Source: CAWBVG01 sp963792175 (GTDB lineage: Bacteria > Acidobacteriota > Vicinamibacteria > Vicinamibacterales > CAVVIG01). Taken from it: a stretch of 64,000 nucleotides of DNA. Positions 42,215 to 50,244 of the stretch are shown in pieces; within the stretch, counting starts at the first letter, position 1; the number at the start of each line of letters is the position of its first letter. Both the position numbers and the translations under genes were made by a program. The notes beneath the pieces are model-generated. The model was not told the origin of the DNA and ran no database searches. It was given only the letters and a program-made list of their open reading frames with translations. The DNA lies in assembly GCA_963792175.1 (NCBI GenBank), contig CAWBVG010000024.1, positions 1 through 64,000 of the forward strand, given 5' to 3'.

Positions 42215-43530
42215 AGATCAATCGCGTGCACGGGCGAGAGATTCTCGACTCGCGCGGGAATCCGACAGTGGAAGTCGAGGTGACGATCGACGGCGGCGCG
42301 AGCGGCCGCGCCGCGGTGCCGTCGGGCGCGTCCACGGGCGAACGCGAAGCCCTCGAGCTCCGCGACGGGGAGAAGTCCCGGTACCTGGGTAAAGGCGTCC
42401 GGAAGGCGGTCGCGAACGTGAACGGCGAGATCGCCAAGGCGATCGTCGGCCGCGATCTCGATCAGCGCGGGCTGGACGAGGCGATGATTGCGCTCGACGG
42501 CACGACGACTAAAAGCCGCCTCGGCGCCAATGCCTTGCTCGGCGTGTCGATGGCGGCGCTTCGCGCGGGAGCCGCGTCGCAAGAGGTTCCACTCTATCGA
42601 CACATCGGCAATCTGTATCGGGGACGGAGGTCGGGAGAGAAGGACGACGACCTCCGTCCCCGGTTCACGCTGCCCGTGCCGATGATGAACATCCTGAACG
42701 GCGGCGCGCACGCCGATTCGAGCGTCGATTTTCAGGAGTTCATGGTCATGCCGCTCAGCGCGCCTTCTTTTGCCGAGGCGCTGCGCTGGGGCGCCGAAGT
42801 CTTCCACGCCCTGCGCGGCATTCTGAAGGGACGCGGCCAATCGACGGGCGTCGGCGACGAGGGGGGGTTCGCGCCGAATCTCAAGTCGAATCGGGAAGCG
42901 GTGGAGGTCGTCCTCGAGGCCGTGACCAAGGCAGGGTTGAAGCCGGGTGCCGACGTCTGGCTTGCGCTCGACGTCGCCTCGAGCGAGCTCTGGGCTGGCG
43001 CCGGCAGATACACGTTCAAGAAATCCGGCGAGCCGGACCGGACCTCGGACGAGATGATCGGTTTGTACGAGGACTGGATTCGGCAGTATCCCATCGTCTC
43101 GATCGAAGACGGTCTCGCCGAAGGCGACTGGGAGGGCTGGCAGCGGTTGACGAAGGCTCTTGGCGATCGCGTCCAGCTGGTCGGGGACGATGTATTCGTC
43201 ACGAACCCGGAGATCCTGAAGCGAGGGATCAACGACGGCGTCGGCAACGCCCTGCTCGTCAAGCTCAATCAGATCGGCACCGTCAGCGAGACGCTGGACG
43301 CCGTCCGCATGGCCGCGGACGCCGGCTACGGCACCATCATCTCGCACCGCTCCGGCGAGACTGAGGACACGACGATTGCCGACCTGGCCGTCGGCACGGC
43401 CGCGGGTCAAATCAAGACGGGGTCCGCCAGTCGCACCGATCGGGTCTGCAAATACAACCAACTGCTGCGCATCGAAGAGCAGCTGGGAGCGTCGGCCACG
43501 TTCGCCGGCAAAGCGGGTCTCCGTACGTAG
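42211..43530 (+). CDS. eno: Enolase with a palindrome-encoded insertion
   Basis: Enolase interconverts 2-phosphoglycerate and phosphoenolpyruvate in glycolysis. The start is GTG 42211 (KINRVHGREILDSRGNPT), overlapping the previous stop. SGASTGEREALELRDG, LPVPMMNILNGGAHAD, VGDEGGFAP and the catalytic-site SHRSGETEDTTIADLAVG are all present. The protein is 439 residues, somewhat long. About residues 136-151 (GRRSGEKDDDLRPR region) stand between YRHIGNLYR and LPVPMMN, where enolases normally have a short loop. They are encoded by a 15-bp-arm palindrome (42619-42662). The loop is on the surface in known structures, so activity may be kept. The stop lies in another repeat. Confidence 0.95.
   Translation: MKINRVHGREILDSRGNPTVEVEVTIDGGASGRAAVPSGASTGEREALELRDGEKSRYLGKGVRKAVANVNGEIAKAIVGRDLDQRGLDEAMIALDGTTTKSRLGANALLGVSMAALRAGAASQEVPLYRHIGNLYRGRRSGEKDDDLRPRFTLPVPMMNILNGGAHADSSVDFQEFMVMPLSAPSFAEALRWGAEVFHALRGILKGRGQSTGVGDEGGFAPNLKSNREAVEVVLEAVTKAGLKPGADVWLALDVASSELWAGAGRYTFKKSGEPDRTSDEMIGLYEDWIRQYPIVSIEDGLAEGDWEGWQRLTKALGDRVQLVGDDVFVTNPEILKRGINDGVGNALLVKLNQIGTVSETLDAVRMAADAGYGTIISHRSGETEDTTIADLAVGTAAGQIKTGSASRTDRVCKYNQLLRIEEQLGASATFAGKAGLRT
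42619..42662. repeat. Long palindrome inserted in frame in eno
   Basis: The arms CGGGGACGGAGGTCG (42619-42633) and CGACCTCCGTCCCCG (42648-42662) are perfect 15-bp inverted repeats around a 14-base loop. The element is read through in frame without a stop. The GGGGACGGAGG motif has the look of a mobile intergenic palindrome, here captured by a coding sequence. Confidence 0.85.
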
Positions 43531-43549
43531 TGTTCGGCTTTAGCCGGAC
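43522..43549. repeat. TAGTGTYCGGCKTTAGCCGG element at the end of eno
   Basis: This 28-base element is matched by 57143-57170 with three differences, and a third, reversed copy is at 32044-32070. Each is a palindrome of the type TCCGGC-n-TTAGCCGGA, preceded by ACGTAGTG. The eno stop codon TAG is part of the element. Confidence 0.82.
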
Positions 43550-43573
43550 CTGGGAGTCGAACCACGAGCGACC

Positions 43574-44317
43574 ATGCACAAACTCGTCCTGTTGCGCCAC
43601 GGCGAAAGCACATGGAACCGGGAAAACCGTTTCACCGGGTGGACCGACGTCGACCTGTCTGAAAAAGGCCGTGAGGAGGCGAAGGAAGCGGCGCGCCTTC
43701 TACGAGAAGGCGGTTATGCCTTCGATATCGCGTTCACGTCGGTGCTCAAGCGCGCGATCCGGACGCTTGGCATCGTCCTCGACCATCTCGACCTGCTGTG
43801 GATTCCGGTGACGAAAGACTGGCGGCTCAACGAACGGCACTACGGGGCGCTGCAGGGATTGAACAAGGCGGAAACCGCCGCACTGCACGGCGAGGCGCAG
43901 ACGAAGATCTGGCGGCGCAGTTACGACATTCCCCCGCCGCCGCTCACGCCTGACGACCCGCGGCATCCGTCCCGCGATCCTCGATACGCCGCGCTCTCGC
44001 CGAACGAGCTCCCGTTGACTGAAACGTTGAAGGATACGGTCGCGCGATTCCTGCCCTACTGGCACTCGGCAATCGGGCCCACGATTCAGAGCGGCAAGCG
44101 CGTGATCGTGGCCGCGCATGGCAACAGCCTGCGCGCGCTCGTGAAGTACCTCGACAACATCGACGAGCGGACGATCGTGGAGCTGAACATTCCCACCGGT
44201 ATCCCGCTCGTCTACGAACTGGACGACAACTTGAAGCCGATCCGTCACTACTACCTCGGCGACCCGGCTGCGGCGGCTGCGGCGGCCGCGCGCGTCGCGA
44301 ACCAGACCAAGGCGTAG
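43574..44317 (+). CDS. gpmA: 2,3-bisphosphoglycerate-dependent phosphoglycerate mutase
   Basis: GpmA interconverts 3- and 2-phosphoglycerate, the step before enolase, so eno and gpmA form a glycolytic pair. The phospho-histidine is in LVLLRHGESTWN (about His9). ENRFTGWTDVDLS, NERHYGALQGLNK and VIVAAHGNSLRAL complete the active site. The 247-residue length is normal. A run of eight alanines near the C-terminus is coded by GCG/GCT repeats. A strong hairpin terminator follows. Confidence 0.96.
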   Translation: MHKLVLLRHGESTWNRENRFTGWTDVDLSEKGREEAKEAARLLREGGYAFDIAFTSVLKRAIRTLGIVLDHLDLLWIPVTKDWRLNERHYGALQGLNKAETAALHGEAQTKIWRRSYDIPPPPLTPDDPRHPSRDPRYAALSPNELPLTETLKDTVARFLPYWHSAIGPTIQSGKRVIVAAHGNSLRALVKYLDNIDERTIVELNIPTGIPLVYELDDNLKPIRHYYLGDPAAAAAAAARVANQTKA

Positions 44318-44345
44318 CTAGCCGCCTCACTCGCCGCGATCGAAC

Positions 44346-44380
44346 AACAAAAAGGCCGGCACGCTTTCGCGTGCCGGCCT
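44346..44380. terminator. Bidirectional hairpin terminator
   Basis: GGCCGGCACGC and GCGTGCCGGCC (44354-44379) form a perfect 11-bp stem with a four-base loop. A run of five A's on the left gives a T-run for minus-strand transcripts, so it ends the small gene at 44412 well and can serve gpmA from the other side. Confidence 0.85.
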
Positions 44381-44411
44381 GTCACTTCAAGTCTGGCTTC
44401 GATTGCTTCGA

Positions 44412-44723
44412 TTATTCCACGGGCTCCGCGGTCTCGTCCGCCGCGATCCTCAGCGATCGAAGGAAGCGGCGATCGTTTGCGGTCACTTCAAAGTTCCGGC
44501 GCGGCTGCACGACACGGGCTGGCGCGGCCACTTTGGCCAGCGCCGACGACTGCTGCGAGCGATTGACGAACCCCACGACGGCTTCGAGCGTCACTTTCAT
44601 CTCGAACCCCGCCGCACGCGCTTTCTCCCGGCAGGCCTCGACCTGCGCGTTTTCCGCGACCGCGGCGGCAATCGCGTCGGCCAGCTCTCGTGCGAACCGG
44701 TTCACGACGTCGTCCATCTGCAT
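44412..44723 (-). CDS. Small protein of unknown function
   Basis: This 103-residue protein begins MQMDDVVNRFARELADAIAA, is helical and charged, and ends RIAADETAEPVE. A strong AGGAGGG ribosome-binding site lies five bases before the ATG at 44723, and a good terminator follows on the same strand, so it is probably expressed. A central FEMKVTLEAVVGFVNRS stretch may form a beta hairpin. No family is recognised and no membrane segment is seen. Confidence 0.65.
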   Translation of the reverse strand: MQMDDVVNRFARELADAIAAAVAENAQVEACREKARAAGFEMKVTLEAVVGFVNRSQQSSALAKVAAPARVVQPRRNFEVTANDRRFLRSLRIAADETAEPVE

Positions 44724-44874
44724 TCCCTCCTACGCCGCCGGGCCGGGGTTCCCGAGGCGCCTCCCGATCGAAGCCTGCATACACCAGGGCGGTGGACAGG
44801 GATCGGGACCTGACGTGTTCATATGGGTCGGAAAGTGTCTGAGAGTAAGTTGAGTTTAAGGCGAAGGCGCCATC

Positions 44875-46524
44875 GTGTCAAGCACTTACAGCGACCTCGA
44901 CCGCGAAAGTCGCAGTACAATCGCCGCCGTGCACCTCCCTCCTGTCCTCACGCCCGCCGACCTGGCGGACTGGGATCCACGTCAGGAGCTTTCGGATCCT
45001 GGCGAGTTTCCCTTTACTCGCGGCATCCAGCCGACCATGTACCGCGGCCGGCTGTGGACGATGCGGCAGTACGCGGGGTTCGCGACGGCGCAGGAGTCCA
45101 ACCGGCGATACCGGTACCTGCTCGCGCAAGGCGTCAGCGGCCTGAGCGTGGCCTTCGATCTGCCGACGCAAATGGGCTACGACTCGGACCATGCCCTGGC
45201 CGCCGGCGAGGTGGGGCGCGTCGGAGTCGCCATCGATTCGATCGAGGACATGAGCACTCTCCTCGACGGCATTCCGCTCGGCGAAGTCTCGACCTCGATG
45301 ACCATCAATGCGACGGCGATCGTCCTCCTCGCGCTGTACGTGGCGGTCGCGAAGCGGCAGGGCGTGCCGCTGCAGAAACTGTCCGGCACGGTCCAGAACG
45401 ACATCCTGAAGGAATATGTCGCGCGCGGCACTTATATCTACCCGCCACGGCATTCGCTGCGGCTCGTTACCGACATCTTCGCGTTCTGCGAACGCGAGCT
45501 GCCGAACTGGAACACCATTTCAATCAGCGGCTATCACATCCGCGAAGCGGGCTCGACCGCGGTTCAGGAGGTCGCGTTCACGTTCGCGCATGCGATCGCC
45601 TACGTCCAGGCGGCGATCGACGCCGGGCTCGACGTCAATCGCTTCGGGCAGCGCGTGTCGTTCTTCTTCAACGCCCACAACGACTTTCTCGAAGAAATCG
45701 CGAAGTTCAGGGCGGCGCGGCGGCTCTGGGCGCGGATCATGCGCGAACGGTTCCATGCCACGAACCCGCGCGCGCAGCAGCTCCGCTTTCACACGCAGAC
45801 CGCCGGAAGCACGCTGACCGCCCAGCAGCCGGACAACAACATCGTTCGCGTCGCGCTGCAGGCAATGGCGGCGGTCCTCGGCGGCACACAGTCGCTGCAT
45901 TGCAACGGACGCGACGAGGCGCTGGCGCTGCCGACCGAAGACGCGGCTCGAATCGCGCTCAGGACCCAGCAGGTGATCGCCACGGAAAGCGGCGTCGTGA
46001 ACACCGTTGATCCGGTCGCGGGGTCGTACGCCATCGAAGCGCTGACCAATACGATCGAACGGGGCGCGCGCGAAATCCTCGACCGAATCGAGCACGCCGG
46101 CGGCACGCTGGCGGCCATCGAGTCGGGGTTCATCCAGCGCGAAATCCAGGAGTCCGCGTATCGGGCACAGCTCGCCGTGGACAGCGGCCAGTCGATCGTC
46201 GTCGGTGTCAACCAGTTTGCGGATCCCGGCACCGATCCCGGCACCGATCCCGGCACCAGTCCCGGCACCAGAGTCGGCCCCGCGCTCTTCTCTGTCGACG
46301 CTGATGTCGAACGGCGGCAGATCGAGCGTGTCCGCGCTGTCCGCGCGAGTCGCGATGCCGACAGCTGTCAGCGAGCGCTGACCGCGGTTTCAACGGCGGC
46401 TCGGGATGGACAGAATCTCGTCGTGCCGATTGTCGCCGCTGTTGAAGCCAGAGCCACGGTTGGCGAAATCGCTGACACTCTGCGCGACGTATTTGGCGAG
46501 TACGCAGAGACTGCAACCGTTTGA
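44875..46524 (+). CDS. Methylmalonyl-CoA mutase, catalytic large-chain domain
   Basis: This 549-residue protein matches the TIM-barrel, CoA-binding domain of methylmalonyl-CoA mutase. It has TRGIQPTMYRGRLWTMRQYAG (in part), AFDLPTQMGYDSDH, SGTVQNDILKEY, SISGYHIREAG and LHCNGRDEALALPTE. The B12-binding domain is absent, so a separate small subunit must exist elsewhere. The reaction links succinyl-CoA and methylmalonyl-CoA. The GTG at 44875 is the likely start; a later one is possible. Residues about 450-465 are four units of Asp/Ser-Pro-Gly-Thr from a 12-base tandem repeat. Its stop overlaps the next ATG. Confidence 0.93.
   Translation: MSSTYSDLDRESRSTIAAVHLPPVLTPADLADWDPRQELSDPGEFPFTRGIQPTMYRGRLWTMRQYAGFATAQESNRRYRYLLAQGVSGLSVAFDLPTQMGYDSDHALAAGEVGRVGVAIDSIEDMSTLLDGIPLGEVSTSMTINATAIVLLALYVAVAKRQGVPLQKLSGTVQNDILKEYVARGTYIYPPRHSLRLVTDIFAFCERELPNWNTISISGYHIREAGSTAVQEVAFTFAHAIAYVQAAIDAGLDVNRFGQRVSFFFNAHNDFLEEIAKFRAARRLWARIMRERFHATNPRAQQLRFHTQTAGSTLTAQQPDNNIVRVALQAMAAVLGGTQSLHCNGRDEALALPTEDAARIALRTQQVIATESGVVNTVDPVAGSYAIEALTNTIERGAREILDRIEHAGGTLAAIESGFIQREIQESAYRAQLAVDSGQSIVVGVNQFADPGTDPGTDPGTSPGTRVGPALFSVDADVERRQIERVRAVRASRDADSCQRALTAVSTAARDGQNLVVPIVAAVEARATVGEIADTLRDVFGEYAETATV
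46222..46269 (+). repeat. 12-base tandem repeat in the mutase gene
   Basis: Four consecutive units of GATCCCGGCACC (the last AGTCCCGGCACC) encode a DPGT-type tract. The unit length is a multiple of three, so copy-number changes would keep the frame. It lies in a variable part of the C-terminal region of the domain, after ANQFAD-like sequence. Confidence 0.85.
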
Positions 46525-47564
46525 TGGAACCGCTCCTTCGAGTTGAACGCCTGACCACGGTGTTCGATCCAGCCGGAGCCGGCGGCCGGCAATCGACCGC
46601 CGTCCCTGTCGCGGCCGTCGACCAGGTCAGCTTCGACATCAATGCCGGCGAGACGCTCGGGCTGGTGGGCGAATCGGGAAGCGGCAAGTCGGTGACCGCT
46701 CTGTCGATCATGCGGCTGGTTCAGCCGCCAGGCCGAATCGCCGGCGGCCGGATCCTGTTCAAGGGCCGCGACCTGCTCGAGCTCGACGAGCCGGCGATGC
46801 GCGCGGTCCGCGGCGCGGAGATCTCCCTGATCTTTCAGGAACCGATGACCGCGCTCAACCCCGTGTTTCGTGTCGGCGATCAGATTGCGGAAGCGCTGCT
46901 CGTGCACGGCCGCGCGTCGCGGCAGCAGGCGCGCGACAAGGCGATCGAGCTGCTGCAAGCGGTGCGCATCCCGGATCCCGCCTCGCGGGTCAGGGACTAC
47001 CCGCACCAGTTGTCCGGCGGCATGCGCCAGCGAGTCATGATTGCGATTGCGCTGGCGTGCCGGCCGTCGCTGGTGATCGCCGACGAGCCGACGACGGCGC
47101 TCGACGTCACCATCCAGGCGCAAATCCTCGATCTGCTGCGCGAGATGAAGGAGGCGTTTCACCTGTCGCTGCTGCTCATCACGCACGACCTCGGGGTCAT
47201 CGCGGAAACGGCCGACCGCGTCGCCGTCATGTATGCGGGACGGATCGTCGAGACTGGACCGGTGCGGCAAATCTTCCGCCAGCCGGCGCATCCGTACACG
47301 CGCGGCTTACTGGCGTCGATGCCGGGCGGCGCGCCCGGTCAGCGCCTGCGCGCCATCGAAGGAACGGTCCCGCTGCTCGGCGCCCTGCCGCCCGGGTGCG
47401 CGTTCAACCCGCGTTGCCCCGATCGATTCGAGCCGTGCACCAGCGCGCCGCCGCCGGACTACATCGCCGGACCGTCACAAACCGCCAAGTGCTACCTCCA
47501 CGATCCCCAGTCGGCCGCTCACAATCGCCCGTCCGCCATCCCCAATTCCGATGCCGCTCGTTGA
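46524..47564 (+). CDS. Oligopeptide/dipeptide ABC transporter ATP-binding protein (OppD/DppD-like)
   Basis: A 346-residue ATPase. Walker A is GESGSGKS, the Q-loop is FQEPMTALNP, the ABC signature is LSGGMRQR, and Walker B is VIADEPTTALD. The C-terminal oligopeptide-transporter domain has the cysteine-bearing GCAFNPRCPDRFEPC, which in related proteins binds an Fe-S cluster. It starts at ATG 46524 inside the mutase stop and overlaps the next gene by 14 bases. No permease or binding-protein genes are adjacent, so its membrane partners are elsewhere. Confidence 0.92.
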   Translation: MEPLLRVERLTTVFDPAGAGGRQSTAVPVAAVDQVSFDINAGETLGLVGESGSGKSVTALSIMRLVQPPGRIAGGRILFKGRDLLELDEPAMRAVRGAEISLIFQEPMTALNPVFRVGDQIAEALLVHGRASRQQARDKAIELLQAVRIPDPASRVRDYPHQLSGGMRQRVMIAIALACRPSLVIADEPTTALDVTIQAQILDLLREMKEAFHLSLLLITHDLGVIAETADRVAVMYAGRIVETGPVRQIFRQPAHPYTRGLLASMPGGAPGQRLRAIEGTVPLLGALPPGCAFNPRCPDRFEPCTSAPPPDYIAGPSQTAKCYLHDPQSAAHNRPSAIPNSDAAR

Positions 47565-48429
47565 AGTCGCGCACCTCGTCAAGACGTTTACGCGCGACGG
47601 AGGGATGTTTCGCGCGGGCACACGCGTCGCGGCGGTCGACGATGTGAGCTTCAGCATCGAGGCCGGGGAAACGTTCGGACTGGTCGGGGAATCGGGCAGC
47701 GGCAAGACGACCACCGGGCGCTGCATCCTGCGGCTCATCGAGCCCTCGTCTGGCGACGTCCGCTTCCGCGGCGAGAACGTGCTGGCGTTTTCGAGCCGTC
47801 GCCTGCGCGAAGCGCGGCGCGACATGCAGATCGTCTTCCAGGACCCGTACTCGTCGCTGAACCCGCGGATGCGCGCCCGGCAAATCGTCGAGGAGCCGCT
47901 GATCATCCACAAGCTGGGCGCGCGCGCCGCCCGGCGCGCGCGCGTGGCTGAACTCTTTCGTCTGGTCGGCCTCGATCCGGCCCATCTCGAGCGCTATCCG
48001 CACGAATTCAGCGGAGGGCAACGCCAGCGGATCGGTCTGGCGCGGGCTCTCGCGCTCGACCCGTCGTTCGTGATTCTCGACGAGCCGGTCTCAGCGCTCG
48101 ACGTGTCGGTGCAGGCACAGGTCGTCAATCTGCTGATGGATCTGCAGCAGCGGCTGAATCTCACCTATCTCTTCATCGCGCACGACCTGCGGCTGGTCGA
48201 GCACATCTGCGGTCGTGTCGCGGTGATGTATCTGGGAAAGATCGTCGAGATGGGACCGACGGCCGCCTTGTTCGCGTCGCCGCAGCACGCCTACACCAGG
48301 GCGCTGCTCTCGGCGATTCCCGTGCCGGACCCTGACGCCCCGCGTCAGCGCATCGTTCTGGATCCCGCGTCAGTGAACCGGCAGGCACCACTCAGAGAGA
48401 TCGCCGCGGGCCACTGGGCGGCTCTGTGA
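47551..48429 (+). CDS. Oligopeptide/dipeptide ABC transporter ATP-binding protein (OppF/DppF-like)
   Basis: This 292-residue ATPase is the usual partner of the preceding one. It has Walker A GESGSGKT, Q-loop VFQDPYSSLNPRM, signature FSGGQRQR, Walker B FVILDEPVSALD and the switch His in FIAHDLRLV. It starts at ATG 47551 (MPLVEVAHLVKTF); the longer frame upstream is a shadow of the previous gene. The C-terminus is shorter than in OppF and the stop codon borders a heptad repeat array. Confidence 0.92.
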   Translation: MPLVEVAHLVKTFTRDGGMFRAGTRVAAVDDVSFSIEAGETFGLVGESGSGKTTTGRCILRLIEPSSGDVRFRGENVLAFSSRRLREARRDMQIVFQDPYSSLNPRMRARQIVEEPLIIHKLGARAARRARVAELFRLVGLDPAHLERYPHEFSGGQRQRIGLARALALDPSFVILDEPVSALDVSVQAQVVNLLMDLQQRLNLTYLFIAHDLRLVEHICGRVAVMYLGKIVEMGPTAALFASPQHAYTRALLSAIPVPDPDAPRQRIVLDPASVNRQAPLREIAAGHWAAL

Positions 48430-48543
48430 AAGTTAAAACTTAAAAGGTAAAAGTTAAAAGTTAAAAATCAAACAGCCAAAGAATCCAAAGTTCCTGAGGT
48501 TTGGTATTTTGGTTTTAACTTTTAACTTTTAAGTTTTAACTTT
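48429..48543. repeat. Inverted array of TTAAAAG heptads between convergent genes
   Basis: The left arm (48429-48466) is made of AAAGTTA/TTAAAAG units. The right arm (48513-48543) is its inverted copy, and a 46-base centre separates them. The arms would form a stem of about 30 bp with very low GC, against a GC-rich background. It lies exactly between two convergent stop codons and could act as a transcription end in both directions. Confidence 0.85.
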
Positions 48544-49228
48544 ACGCAGCCCTTCTGACGTCGTTTTCGACCTGTCCGTCGCGGATGTGGATGGCGCGAT
48601 AGGCAAACGCGGCGACGTCTGGTTCGTGGGTGACGAGGACGATGGTGTTGCCGGCCTTGTGGAGCCGTTCAAAGAGCTGCATGATTTCGGCGCCGGTCTT
48701 CGAATCGAGGTTTCCGGTCGGCTCGTCCGCGAGCAGAATCGACGGGTTGTTGACGAGGGCGCGGGCGATGGCGACGCGCTGGCGCTGACCGCCGGAGAGC
48801 TCGTTCGGCCGATGCAACATGCGCTCGCCGAGCTCCACTTTCTGCAGCGCCACCTTCGCCCGGTCCTGTCGATCCTTCGCCGGCACGCCCGCGTACACCA
48901 GCGGCAGCTCGACGTTGTGCAGCGCGGTCGCGCGCGGCAGCAGGTTGAACGTCTGGAAGACGAACCCGATCTCCTCGTTCCGGATGCGCGCCAGCTCGTT
49001 GTCGTTCATCTGGCTGACCTGCTTCCCGTTCAGCAGGTACGAGCCCTTGCTCGGCGTGTCGAGACAGCCGATCAGGTTCATGAGCGTCGACTTGCCCGAG
49101 CCTGACGGCCCCATGATCGCCACGTACTCGCCCGGCTCGATGGAGATCGACACGCCGCGCAACGCGTGAATCTCCTCGGTCCCCATGACGTAAGTCTTCC
49201 AGAGATCGACGGTTTCAATGAGTGCCAT
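48542..49228 (-). CDS. LolD/MacB-type ABC transporter ATP-binding protein
   Basis: This 228-residue ATPase has Walker A GPSGSGKS, Q-loop VFQTFNLLPR, signature LSGGQRQR and Walker B ILLADEPTGNLD. The last two and its length place it in the LolD/MacB/FtsE group that drives lipoprotein release or tripartite export without substrate translocation through the membrane. No MacB-like permease is adjacent. The gene is bordered on both sides by TTAAAAG heptad arrays and may be an independently acquired unit. Confidence 0.92.
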   Translation of the reverse strand: MALIETVDLWKTYVMGTEEIHALRGVSISIEPGEYVAIMGPSGSGKSTLMNLIGCLDTPSKGSYLLNGKQVSQMNDNELARIRNEEIGFVFQTFNLLPRATALHNVELPLVYAGVPAKDRQDRAKVALQKVELGERMLHRPNELSGGQRQRVAIARALVNNPSILLADEPTGNLDSKTGAEIMQLFERLHKAGNTIVLVTHEPDVAAFAYRAIHIRDGQVENDVRRAA

Positions 49229-49231
49229 ATG

Positions 49232-49433
49232 AAAGTTAAAAGTTAAAACGCAAAAGGTAAAAGTTAAAGTAAAAACTGGAAAAGAGCGATCCGACCGGCC
49301 CGCCTTTTGGACTTGGCTTCTCGACTTTGGGTTTAGTTTTCGAGTTAAGGCTCACTCTCGACACTACGTTGACTCTCGACCTCGGGTTCTAACTTTTATA
49401 ACTTTTAGCTTTCAACTTCTAACTTTTAACTTT
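49232..49433. repeat. Second inverted TTAAAAG heptad array
   Basis: The left arm starts at 49232 (AAAGTTAAAAGTTAAAA) and the right arm ends at 49433 (CTAACTTTTAACTTT). The GC-richer centre has CTCGAC-type recurrences. It separates the DnaJ-domain gene from the ABC ATPase gene, both on the minus strand. With the array at 48429 it brackets the ATPase gene. No gene is seen inside its 200 bases. Confidence 0.8.
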
Positions 49434-49436
49434 CTA

Positions 49437-50237
49437 TTATGCCCCGGTTCGGAGCCGGGCCAGCAGCGTCTTGGCGATGGCGGGCGCGTCGAGCGGCATG
49501 TGGGCCTCCCAGTTGCGGGCATCCACCGGGATCAGCGTCAGCCCGGTCCCTCGCCGGCGCCGTTGCTCGGCAATCGCCCGCGCCAGCTCGCCGGCCGGGG
49601 CCACCGCCGCACCCATCAGCAGCACGCACACCTCGTCGGTCGATCCGCCGGTCTTGCCTGCCTGCGTCCACGCATCGACGACCGCGTCACGATCGACGCA
49701 GGCCACGAACCGACCGAGCAGGCGCGGTCCTTTGCCGCGCGAAAACAATTTGCTCTTCGGCACCCACGCGATATCGAACCCGCTGACATGCGTCTCGTCG
49801 TATCCATGGTCGACCGACTCGATTGCGCTGCGCAGCCGGTTGATCGTGGCCTTGCGGACGAACTCGTCGCGGCTCGCGCGTTCCTTCTGGAACTGCGATC
49901 CCGACGGCTGCGGCGGCTCGGGCTCGACCGGCGCCGGAGCGGGCCGGCCGGCCGCGAACGAGGAGGCGTCAGCCGGCGGCGCGGCCGGCGTCGGCGCGGG
50001 CGCCGGTCCGGACGCGGCGTGCGCGCGATCGTATTCGGCGCGCCGTCCGTCATCCGACAGGATGCGATACGCCTCGGTGAGCTCCGCGGCGCGCTCGGCC
50101 GCCATTGCCTGGAACTCCTGCCCGAGATGCTGGACCTTGTCCGGGTGATAGCGCGCGATCTGCAGGCGGAACGCGCGCTTGACCTCGTCGGCCGTCGCGG
50201 TCGGTGCGATCTCGAGGAGCCGGTAATAGTCGTTCAG
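49437..50237 (-). CDS. J-domain protein linked to the pilus/secretion ATPase
   Basis: The N-terminal J domain (DYYRLLEIAPTATADEVKRA, then the HPD motif in ARYHPDKVQ and YRILSDDGRRAEYD) would stimulate a DnaK-type ATPase. A Pro/Ala-rich linker and a C-terminal domain of unknown function (DIAWVPKSKLFSRGKG, GLTLIPVDARNWEAHMP) follow. No ATG, GTG or TTG is available before the J domain. The best start is CTG at 50237, seven bases after the GspE stop; an unrecognised upstream start overlapping gspE is also possible. The length from CTG is 266 residues. Confidence 0.8.
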   Translation of the reverse strand: MNDYYRLLEIAPTATADEVKRAFRLQIARYHPDKVQHLGQEFQAMAAERAAELTEAYRILSDDGRRAEYDRAHAASGPAPAPTPAAPPADASSFAAGRPAPAPVEPEPPQPSGSQFQKERASRDEFVRKATINRLRSAIESVDHGYDETHVSGFDIAWVPKSKLFSRGKGPRLLGRFVACVDRDAVVDAWTQAGKTGGSTDEVCVLLMGAAVAPAGELARAIAEQRRRRGTGLTLIPVDARNWEAHMPLDAPAIAKTLLARLRTGA

Positions 50238-50244
50238 GGGCGAC

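Noticed and set aside
48429..49433. CRISPR array or insertion sequence around the ABC ATPase gene
   Set aside because: The flanking repeats are short-period AT-rich heptads without unique spacers, and no transposase gene is present. They belong with the other inverted arrays.
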